DNA from: Sulfurimonas sp.
GTDB taxonomy: Bacteria > Campylobacterota > Campylobacteria > Campylobacterales > Sulfurimonadaceae
DNA length: 8,325 nt
Assembly (NCBI GenBank): GCA_022712845.1
Contig: JAFLJV010000028.1
Location: 1-8,325, forward strand
Direction of reading: 5' to 3'
The notes under the pieces were generated by a model, which ran no database searches, was not told where the DNA came from, and saw only the letters and a list, made by a program, of their open reading frames with translations. Positions 1 through 4,587 of the stretch are shown here, one piece after another. A program made the position numbers and the translations under genes. Each line of letters opens with the position of its first letter. The stretch's first letter is position 1.

Positions 1-124
1 GAGTATGGCTTAGGTGTTTGCTCCGACAGTTTGTTGTTTTGTGCAAAGCACAAAATAATAAAGTGTTGGAGTGAACGAAGTTCCTCGACCCTTGCCGTTG
101 TTTTGATGCGAAGCGTCAAAACAA
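1..124 (-). mobile_element. Start of second gene cassette (partial, no ORF seen)
   Basis: Read on the minus strand, this cassette begins at 124, just after the G^TT crossover of the preceding attC. It opens with the same sequence as the first cassette (minus strand from 124 down to 90). After position 90 the two cassettes diverge completely. No start codon followed by a plausible reading frame is seen on the minus strand in the remaining 89 bases. These are instead occupied by hairpins (15-77 and 69-86). It may be an ORF-less cassette or one whose gene starts beyond the window. Confidence 0.6.
15..77. repeat. Long imperfect hairpin, about 30 bp stem, AAA loop
   Basis: Arms 21-44 and 48-71 pair around the loop at 45-47 with 20 Watson-Crick pairs, 3 G-T wobbles and one mismatch. 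The stem extends outward to 15 and 77 with three more pairs and three more wobbles. All wobbles are G-T on the plus strand, so on the minus strand they become A-C mismatches. The fold is therefore strongly favoured on the plus strand, which is the bottom strand of the cassettes and the strand an integron integrase would recognise. No T-tract follows on either strand, so it does not look like an intrinsic terminator. The inner part (33-59) is a diverged copy of the cassette-start hairpin. Confidence 0.7.
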
Positions 125-125
125 C
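90..125 (-). repeat. Cassette-start repeat, copy 1 (36 bp, contains hairpin 97-125)
   Basis: Identical over 36 bases to 894-929. Bases 97-125 form a hairpin with arms GTTGTTTTGATGC and GCGTCAAAACAAC (12 pairs plus one T-G wobble) and a GAA loop. The loop core is GCGAAGC, a DNA mini-hairpin known for unusual stability. The right edge of identity is exactly the C at 125, which is the G of the minus-strand GTT crossover triplet. This copy marks the junction between the first cassette's attC and the second cassette. Confidence 0.9.
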
Positions 126-187
126 GTTTGAGGAGAGCAATATGAATCCGCTCTTGGGTTCATATTGGCTCCTGCGTTTTGTTATGT
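119..187 (-). other. attC recombination site of the first cassette
   Basis: On the minus strand the site reads R'' ACATAAC (187-181), a spacer, an imperfect stem, a spacer and R' GTTGTTT (125-119). The spacer before R' is TCAAAC, very like the TCAAGC found before GTTAGAT in the aadA-type attC. On the plus strand, which is the recombinogenic bottom strand, 137-149 pairs with 156-169 around a 6-nt loop (150-155). An extrahelical G at 168 lies on the L'' side, where attC sites carry their orientation-setting flipped base. Five of seven R-box positions pair. The length of 69 bp is within the normal range. The stop codon of the upstream gene (TAA, 184-182) lies inside R'', as is common in cassettes. 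R' departs from the GTTRRRY consensus but keeps the GTT. Confidence 0.8.
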
Positions 188-448
188 GTGTGCTTGTAGT
201 GGAAATCTTTCTGGGTGTTCAATCATTTCTAAACTTAAATCAATATCTAAATTTTCCCAATAGAGATGACCATGTCCAAAACTTTCAACATGTGTTATCT
301 CATTTACTGTTTTATCTTTAAACCAAGGAAATTGTTCATAAGATAAAAAGTATTCTTTTTCATTTGATAGTATCCATAGTCCATGACTAGATATATTTGT
401 TACTTCAGTTTCCAAAATGCTTCTCCCATGCTTTAATGAAGTCTTCAT
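182..448 (-). CDS. DUF2442 family protein
   Basis: An 88-residue protein that I recognise as DUF2442 from its VTNIS...W start (15-25), the FPWFKD segment (40-45), the HLYW motif (61-64) and the DIDLSLEMIEHPERFPL ending (68-84). The function of the family is unknown, and it is often found next to DUF4160 genes. It overlaps the end of the DUF4160 gene by about 40 bases in another frame, suggesting translational coupling. The start is uncertain. ATG at 448 is chosen because, from memory, relatives begin with a similar lysine/serine-rich stretch. A TTG at 415 has a better ribosome site (GGGAG at 427-423, 7 bases away) and would give 77 residues. A further TTG at 460 is less likely. The stop codon lies inside the R'' box of attC. 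Confidence 0.8.
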   Translation of the reverse strand: MKTSLKHGRSILETEVTNISSHGLWILSNEKEYFLSYEQFPWFKDKTVNEITHVESFGHGHLYWENLDIDLSLEMIEHPERFPLQAHT

Positions 449-641
449 AATGTTCTTCAATTATTTTTTCGACTTCATTAAGCTCTTTTTTTGATAACTT
501 GTAGTTTTTTGCTAGTTCTATTTGAGGGTCAAGCCAAAATTTTGCTTCACCATGTTGACATTGTATATGAACATGTTGTCTTAGTTCTTCTCTTGAGAAA
601 AAGAAAAAACGATAACCCTTGATTCTTAAAATTGTTGGCAA
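405..641 (-). CDS. DUF4160 family protein (TTG start)
   Basis: A 78-residue protein with the hallmarks of DUF4160: an MPTILRIKGYRFFFFS beginning (1-16), HVHI (23-26), GEAKFWLDP (31-39) and a helical C-terminal third rich in Glu and Lys ending in AWEKHF (71-76). The start is TTG. It is supported by the family's conserved MPT beginning and by a strong AAGGAG five bases upstream (652-647 on the minus strand). It follows the HTH-like gene by 19 bases and is overlapped by the DUF2442 gene. DUF4160/DUF2442 pairs recur in mobile and accessory DNA. A toxin-antitoxin-like role has been suspected for such pairs, but nothing in the sequence proves it. The conserved His pair and Glu could form an active site, which is inference only. 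Confidence 0.85.
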   Translation of the reverse strand: MPTILRIKGYRFFFFSREELRQHVHIQCQHGEAKFWLDPQIELAKNYKLSKKELNEVEKIIEEHYEDFIKAWEKHFGN

Positions 642-660
642 AACTACTCCTTAAATTTAA

Positions 661-885
661 TTATTTAAGTTTAACATATTTTGCTAGTCTAATTCCTTTA
701 CTTATTTCAGCATGATAGTTCACACCTATTTCTGCTAATTCAGCAATCTCACTCATAGAACAAGAACTATCTTGCAATTCAACTGAGTGTTTAATACCAA
801 ATAATCTAATCATTGTTGTACTATCACCTTTTGGTGCATTATTGTACATGTCTTTTAATATTTCAGATAGTTCTTGTTTTGTCAT
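661..885 (-). CDS. Small HTH-like cassette protein
   Basis: A 74-residue protein, the first gene after attI. It resembles small HTH-like proteins annotated in many integron cassettes, with a helical N-terminus (TKQELSEILKDMYNNAPKG), a central FGIKH segment (29-33) and a terminal SKGIRLAKYVKL helix (62-73). The segment at about 43-66 (SMSEIAELAEIGVNYHAEISKGI) fits a helix-turn-helix. I recognise the family only from its general pattern, and a DNA-binding or partner-binding role is inferred. The ATG is preceded by AAGGAAA (897-891), seven bases away, and the AAGG of this site belongs to the cassette-start repeat. As first cassette gene it should be the best expressed from the array promoter. 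It could regulate the two genes behind it, with which it forms a tight cluster. Confidence 0.75.
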   Translation of the reverse strand: MTKQELSEILKDMYNNAPKGDSTTMIRLFGIKHSVELQDSSCSMSEIAELAEIGVNYHAEISKGIRLAKYVKLK

Positions 886-893
886 TTGAGTTT

Positions 894-929
894 CCTTGCC
901 GTTGTTTTGATGCGAAGCGTCAAAACAAC
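894..929 (-). repeat. Cassette-start repeat, copy 2, at the attI/cassette junction
   Basis: Identical over 36 bases to 90-125, including the hairpin (901-929). Identity stops at the C of 929, which on the minus strand is the G of the GTT triplet. Beyond that point the sequence is intergenic attI DNA with no similarity to the attC flank. In a transcript of the array the hairpin would sit in the 5' leader directly before the AAGG ribosome site of the first gene. Confidence 0.9.
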
Positions 930-986
930 TATTTATTCAACGAACATTATATATACAATTAACCTTAAATATTAAAATAACACAAC
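929..986 (-). other. attI integration site (approximate extent)
   Basis: The crossover side is fixed by the end of the cassette repeat: the minus strand reads AATAG^TTG at 933-927. The outer limit is not defined by the sequence. A second motif on the minus strand, GTTGAAT at 941-935, fits the GTTRRRY core consensus better than the used GTTGTTT. It may be an integrase-binding half-site. Further integrase-binding repeats cannot be assigned with confidence. The position between intI and the first cassette is as expected. Confidence 0.55.
946..951 (-). promoter_or_regulatory. Candidate cassette promoter (Pc) -10 box TATAAT
   Basis: A perfect TATAAT on the minus strand (951-946) lies about 20 bases before the cassette junction and points into the array. 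Upstream on the same strand is T/A-rich DNA without a convincing -35. That is normal for Campylobacterota housekeeping promoters, which rely on the -10 box and periodic T-tracts. Transcription would start near 939 and the leader would contain the cassette-start hairpin. A TTGACA further upstream on the minus strand has no good -10 at the right distance. Confidence 0.45.
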
Positions 987-1008
987 TATAAAAATGTATT
1001 GTTATTTT
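974..1008. promoter_or_regulatory. Inverted repeat AAAATAACA / TGTTATTTT in attI-intI region
   Basis: A perfect 9-bp inverted repeat (974-982 and 1000-1008) separated by 17 bases. The left arm is part of AAATAACACAAC, which recurs exactly at 1102-1113. In an AT-rich spacer some inverted repeats arise by chance, but the recurrence of a 12-mer containing C residues makes a protein-binding site plausible, for integrase or a regulator. Confidence 0.35.
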
Positions 1009-1100
1009 AAAAAATATGTCAATTTGTCATATTTTAGATTAAAAAGTAAAATTTTGCTTATTATTCTTAATAATTAAATGTTCTTCTAATGCTTTTAAAG

Positions 1101-1131
1101 CAAATAACACAACATTTTGTGTGTTATTTTG
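1101..1131. promoter_or_regulatory. Inverted repeat CAAATAACAC / GTGTTATTTTG upstream of intI
   Basis: Arms 1102-1110 and 1121-1129 are complementary over nine bases around a 10-base centre (1111-1120) and can also pair in a slipped register. The repeat lies 50-80 bp before the intI start, a position suited to an operator over the integrase promoter. Its left arm repeats a 12-mer found at 975-986, so the same factor could bridge both sites. Function is inferred. Confidence 0.4.
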
Positions 1132-1181
1132 AAAATAATCCATTAAAAGAACAGAGTGTTGCTTAAGTAAAAGGATATATT

Positions 1182-2150
1182 ATGAGTGTTAAAAAAAAGC
1201 TATTGGATACAGTTCGTGACAAAATAAGATTTAAACATTATAGTATTTCAACCGAGAGAACTTATATACATTGGATAAAATGTTATATATTTTTTCATAA
1301 TAAAAAGCATCCTATAGAAATGGGTAAGCTTGAAATAGAACAATATCTTACAAGTTTAGCCGTTAAAAATAAAGTATCGCCTACAACTCAAAATCAAGCA
1401 TTTTCAGCAATACTATTTTTATATAAAGAAGTTTTAGGTGTAGATATGAGTGAATGGAATATTCAAGCATTAAGAGCACAAGAGAGAAAACATATACCAG
1501 CAGTATTGACTCGAGAAGAAGTTGAAAATATTCTTAGCAATATAAATGGCATATACAATCTTGTTGTATCTTTGATGTACGGATGTGGATTACGAATGAA
1601 AGAAGTCTTAAGCTTAAGACTCAAAGATATAGATTTTGGATTTAACAAAATATATGTATGGGATTCTAAAAGTCTTAAAGATAGGTCTGTTCCATTACCA
1701 ATTAAGTTAAAGCAAAAGTTGATTATGCAAGTAGAGTTGGTTGCAGATATACATAAAAAAGATTTAGCAGATGGTTTTGGAAGTGTATATATGCCATTTG
1801 CTTTAGAAAAGAAAACTCCTAATGCAAAGTATGAAACTAAATGGCAGTTTTTATTTCCTATGAATAACACTTCAAAAGACCCAAGAAGTCAGGTTATAAG
1901 AAGACATCATATTCATCCAACAACGTTAGGTAGAAACATTAAAATAGCTTCAAATAAATCAAATTTAAACAAACGAGTAACTTCACATATATTTAGACAT
2001 TCTTACGCAACTCACTTGCTTCAAGCAGGAATAGACTTGCGAAGCATACAAGAACTTTTAGGTCATAAATCTGTTGAAACTACAATGATATATACTCATG
2101 TTGTATCTGAAATGAACAAAGCTAAAGTTATTAGTCCATTAGATTTTTAA
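1182..2150 (+). CDS. intI: Integron integrase IntI (tyrosine recombinase)
   Basis: A site-specific recombinase that inserts and excises gene cassettes by recombining attI with folded single-stranded attC. It has 322 residues, close to Vibrio IntIA (320). An N-terminal SAM-like core-binding domain spans about 5-95 and the catalytic domain about 105-315. The catalytic set is complete: Arg138 (GCGLR), Lys163, His269 and Arg272 (HIFRH), His295 (LLGH) and Tyr304 (IYTH). The spacing matches known integron integrases. The integron-specific insertion that separates IntI from XerC/D is present at about 187-226, with DLADGFGSVYMPFALEKK and WQFLFP. The ATG is preceded by AAGGA six bases away. No frameshift or stop interrupts the frame, so it looks functional. 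It reads away from the cassettes it would mobilise. Confidence 0.95.
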   Translation: MSVKKKLLDTVRDKIRFKHYSISTERTYIHWIKCYIFFHNKKHPIEMGKLEIEQYLTSLAVKNKVSPTTQNQAFSAILFLYKEVLGVDMSEWNIQALRAQERKHIPAVLTREEVENILSNINGIYNLVVSLMYGCGLRMKEVLSLRLKDIDFGFNKIYVWDSKSLKDRSVPLPIKLKQKLIMQVELVADIHKKDLADGFGSVYMPFALEKKTPNAKYETKWQFLFPMNNTSKDPRSQVIRRHHIHPTTLGRNIKIASNKSNLNKRVTSHIFRHSYATHLLQAGIDLRSIQELLGHKSVETTMIYTHVVSEMNKAKVISPLDF

Positions 2151-2161
2151 CCATAAAAAAG

Positions 2162-2167
2162 TATAAT
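2162..2167 (+). promoter_or_regulatory. Candidate -10 box for recN (TATAAT)
   Basis: A perfect TATAAT starts 12 bases after the intI stop codon and 25 bases before the recN ATG, preceded by an A-rich stretch with no clear -35. It would give recN a very short leader and expression independent of intI. An AAAAAGG ribosome site follows at 2178-2184. Confidence 0.5.
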
Positions 2168-2191
2168 TTTAAACAATAAAAAGGTCAAAAA

Positions 2192-3721
2192 ATGATAGAA
2201 AGATTTTTCCTAAAAGATTACCTAAGCTTTAAAGAAGTAGAACTCGATCTAACTAGTGGTTTAGTTGTTTTTACAGGTCCTAGTGGTAGTGGTAAGTCTA
2301 TACTTATGAACTCTATTTTATCCTCATTTGGGGCAAGTTCTTGTGAGGCTACTCTTTGTGAGTCTAGTGTTACTTGGGAGCTTGATGGTGATGGGATTGA
2401 AAGTGATGATATAAATGTTTTTAAGCATATCAAAAAAGAGAAGTCACGTTACTTTATAAACAACCAGAGTATCTCTAAAAAGGCTATGAACTCACTTGCT
2501 TCTAGTTATGCTAGGCATCTATCTTTAAAAGATTTTAGTGATTTTAAAAATGAAAATCTTCTCTCTATCTTGGATACTCGTGTGCAAAATGGCTCTTTTG
2601 ATATATTTTCTTTAAAAGATGAGTATGCTAAGGCTTTTGTTGAGTATAAAGAGGTTAACAAAGAGTTGCTTATTATAGAAGAAGAACAAAGAAAGATAGT
2701 TGAGTTAAAAGAGTTTGCTACTTTTGAGATAAAAAAGATAGAAGATATAAATCCTAAAGTATCTGAAAATAGTGAGCTTTTGAGTATTAAAAAAGAGTTA
2801 TCTAAAAAAGAGAAGGTATTAGAGAATATCTCTGAGGCAAATGCTATATTTGATTATGAGCATCATGTTTATAGTGCTTTAAGTTCTTTAGATATAGATA
2901 GTTCATTTTTTAGTGATAGTATGAATGAGCTTAGAGCTACTATGGAGAATGCACAGGAGAGATTTTCTGCACTTGATGAAGTTGATGTTGAAGATATACT
3001 AAACCGTATAGAAGAACTTGGTGACTTAAAAAGAAGATATGGTAGTGTTGAGGAAGCGTTAGAGTATAAAGAACAGAAAATTTTAGAGTTGCAAAAGTAT
3101 GAAAATATAGAGATAACTAAGGGTGATTTGGAGTCTAGAAAATTAAAATTAGATAAAAAGGTTCAAGAGTTAGCAGGTAAACTAAGCAAACTTCGCAGTG
3201 ATGAGTTAAAATCTTTTAGGAATGACTTAAATGCTTACCTTAAAGAGCTGTATCTTAGGGATGCTCAAGTGGAGATACAAGAGGTTGAGTATGGAGTATT
3301 TGGAAAAGATGAGATTATCTTAAGTTTAAACTCTACAGAGTTAAATAAAGTGAGTACAGGAGAGTTTAATAGGCTTCGTTTAGCTATACTTGCATTAAAA
3401 TCAGAGTTTATGAGCAAAAATGGTGGTATTTTGATGCTCGATGAGATAGATGCAAACCTAAGTGGTGAAGAGTCTATGAGTGTTGCAAAGGTTTTAAAAC
3501 AGCTCTCAAAGCATTTTCAAATTTTTGTGATTTCTCATCAACCACAGCTCACTTCCATGGGAGATCAACACTTTTTAGTGCATAAAGATGGTGATGAATC
3601 ACTTGTAAGTGAATTGAAGTTTAAAGAAAGAGTTGATGAGATAGCTAGAATCATTAGCGGAAATAACATAACAAATGAAGCTAAGAAATTTGCAAAAGAG
3701 CTACTTCAAGAGAACAAGTAA
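2192..3721 (+). CDS. recN: DNA repair protein RecN
   Basis: An SMC-like ATPase that acts early in double-strand break repair, holding DNA ends for RecA. Its 509 residues make it shorter than E. coli RecN (about 553) but typical of this phylum. The N-terminal head has the Walker A motif GPSGSGKS (29-36). A coiled-coil middle spans about 140-345. The C-terminal head has an ABC signature STGEFNRL (388-395), Walker B ILMLDEID (413-420) and the H-loop ISHQPQ (447-452). The signature has Thr where LSGGE-type motifs usually have Gly. The conserved ISGNNITNEAKKFAKELL end is also RecN-like. It is followed after 13 bases by tatD, so the two are probably cotranscribed. LexA control is not expected here. 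Confidence 0.93.
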   Translation: MIERFFLKDYLSFKEVELDLTSGLVVFTGPSGSGKSILMNSILSSFGASSCEATLCESSVTWELDGDGIESDDINVFKHIKKEKSRYFINNQSISKKAMNSLASSYARHLSLKDFSDFKNENLLSILDTRVQNGSFDIFSLKDEYAKAFVEYKEVNKELLIIEEEQRKIVELKEFATFEIKKIEDINPKVSENSELLSIKKELSKKEKVLENISEANAIFDYEHHVYSALSSLDIDSSFFSDSMNELRATMENAQERFSALDEVDVEDILNRIEELGDLKRRYGSVEEALEYKEQKILELQKYENIEITKGDLESRKLKLDKKVQELAGKLSKLRSDELKSFRNDLNAYLKELYLRDAQVEIQEVEYGVFGKDEIILSLNSTELNKVSTGEFNRLRLAILALKSEFMSKNGGILMLDEIDANLSGEESMSVAKVLKQLSKHFQIFVISHQPQLTSMGDQHFLVHKDGDESLVSELKFKERVDEIARIISGNNITNEAKKFAKELLQENK

Positions 3722-3734
3722 AAAAGAGAGATAG

Positions 3735-4511
3735 ATGATAATAGATACGCATATACACTTAGATGATGATAGATACAAAGATGACTTAGATGAAGTGCTA
3801 AATCGTGCAAGAAAGGCTGGAGTAGAGCGTTTTATCATACCTGGTGCAGATGCTTCTACACTTGAGCGAGCAGTTAAAGTTGTAGATGCAAATGATGATA
3901 TCTATTTTGGGGTTGGGATTCATCCTTATGATATGGATGGGTTTGCTTCACTTGATTTTGAGAAGTATGTTAAACATGAAAAGTGTGTAGCTATTGGTGA
4001 GTGTGGGCTTGATTACTACAGACTTGAGGGGAGTGATGAGGAAAAAGAGGCTGAGAAACTTAGACAAAAAAAAGTTTTTATAGCTCATATAGAGTTAGCA
4101 AAAAAGTATAAAAAACCACTCATAGTTCATGTACGAGATGCTTCAAGAGACTCTAAAGAGATACTGCTTCAAAATGGTGCAAGTGAGGTTGGAGGAGTGC
4201 TTCATTGTTACAATGCTGATGAAGAGCTTTTAAGCCTTGCAAACGATGGTTTTTATTTTGGAATAGGGGGTGTTGTAACATTTAAAAATGCTAAAAAGCT
4301 TGTGAATGTACTACCTAAAATTCCACTTGATAAACTTTTAGTTGAGACAGATGGTCCATATCTTACTCCAATGCCTCATCGTGGAGAGAGAAATGAGCCA
4401 CTTAATACTACATTTATTACCAAAAAAATAGCTGAAATTTTAGAAAAATCTATGGAAGAAATTCAAGATTTAACTACCAGAAATGCCCTAAAACTCTTTG
4501 ATATTTCTTAA
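3735..4511 (+). CDS. tatD: TatD family metal-dependent hydrolase / DNase
   Basis: A 258-residue TIM-barrel metallohydrolase of the TatD/YcfH family, whose members act as cytoplasmic 3'-5' exonucleases or deoxyribonucleases in DNA repair and turnover. The metal ligands are visible in order: His6 and His8 (DTHIHLD), Glu89 (AIGECGLDYY), His132 (LIVHVRDA), His157 (VLHCYN) and Asp206 (LLVETDGPYLTP). The length is normal and full. It starts with ATG behind a weak purine-rich AAAAAGAGAG, directly after recN. That pairing with a repair gene fits a nuclease role. Family members vary in substrate, so the biochemical activity is less certain than the fold. Confidence 0.92.
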   Translation: MIIDTHIHLDDDRYKDDLDEVLNRARKAGVERFIIPGADASTLERAVKVVDANDDIYFGVGIHPYDMDGFASLDFEKYVKHEKCVAIGECGLDYYRLEGSDEEKEAEKLRQKKVFIAHIELAKKYKKPLIVHVRDASRDSKEILLQNGASEVGGVLHCYNADEELLSLANDGFYFGIGGVVTFKNAKKLVNVLPKIPLDKLLVETDGPYLTPMPHRGERNEPLNTTFITKKIAEILEKSMEEIQDLTTRNALKLFDIS

Positions 4512-4587
4512 TATGAATAAGTATTAATTCCATATTAATGATTTTTTAGATAGAATCTACCTTAAATTAAATAAATAGAGCGATAAT
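4512..4587 (+). promoter_or_regulatory. Intergenic spacer with candidate promoter for the envelope operon
   Basis: A 76-bp gap, the largest between recN and lptA. It contains TAGAAT at 4551-4556 after a run of T (4542-4547), a typical Campylobacterota -10 region. Two ATTAAT motifs lie upstream (4523-4528 and 4534-4539). Transcription from here would drive mltD through lptA. Confidence 0.45.

Larger units (their letters stand above)
125..928 (-). mobile_element. Complete first integron gene cassette (804 bp, three genes)
   Basis: Boundaries follow from the two G^TT crossover triplets on the minus strand, at 929/928 (attI side) and 125/124 (attC side). The sequences entering the two junctions are unrelated, and those leaving are identical for 36 bases, as expected if each junction was made by integrase at that point. 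The cassette carries an HTH-like gene, a DUF4160 gene and a DUF2442 gene in the minus-strand direction, then its attC. Most cassettes carry one gene. No second attC is seen inside, and the gaps between genes are too short for one. Confidence 0.75.
930..1181. other. AT-rich intergenic region between attI and intI
   Basis: About 250 bp without a gene. It holds the attI core, the candidate Pc -10 box, two inverted repeats and the intI ribosome binding site (AAGGA, 1171-1175). I could not assign a convincing intI promoter. An AT-rich stretch near 1130-1139 (GAAAATAATC) is one possibility. No SOS-box-like palindrome of the LexA type is seen, in keeping with the absence of LexA from this phylum. 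Confidence 0.6.
1..2150. mobile_element. Chromosomal integron (intI, attI region, first cassettes), left end outside window
   Basis: The layout is that of an integron platform. An integron integrase gene on the plus strand reads away from an AT-rich intergenic region, and on the other side of that region small genes on the minus strand are bounded by recombination-site features. The first cassette junction (928/929) lies about 250 bp upstream of the intI start codon. One complete cassette, one attC site and the beginning of a second cassette are visible. There is no transposase, sul/qac module or resistance gene, so this is not a class 1 clinical integron. It resembles a sedentary chromosomal integron. 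The array continues past position 1, so its size is unknown. To the right, recN begins only 42 bp after intI ends, with its own -10 box intact. Confidence 0.85.

Noticed and set aside
15..77. Rho-independent terminator
   Set aside because: The stem is AT-rich with many wobbles, and no T-tract follows on either strand.
31..321. Plus-strand open frame across the attC and hairpins
   Set aside because: It runs through the recombination site and antisense to the DUF2442 gene. It has no ribosome site and its protein shows no family features.
90..929. Direct repeats as a CRISPR array or insertion-sequence ends
   Set aside because: Only two identical copies exist, about 800 bp apart and in direct orientation, with no spacers, cas genes or transposase. 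Cassette boundaries explain them better.
1000..1030. TTGACA on the minus strand as -35 of the cassette promoter
   Set aside because: No acceptable -10 box lies 16-18 bases downstream. The TATAAT at 951-946 is a better candidate.
1463..1870. Minus-strand open frame of 135 codons inside intI
   Set aside because: It is antisense to a well-supported catalytic region and has no recognisable domain, so it is a shadow of intI.
1182..2150. XerC/XerD or phage integrase identity for the recombinase
   Set aside because: The IntI-specific insertion (DLADGFGSVYMPFAL...WQFLFP) and the flanking attC and cassettes identify an integron integrase.
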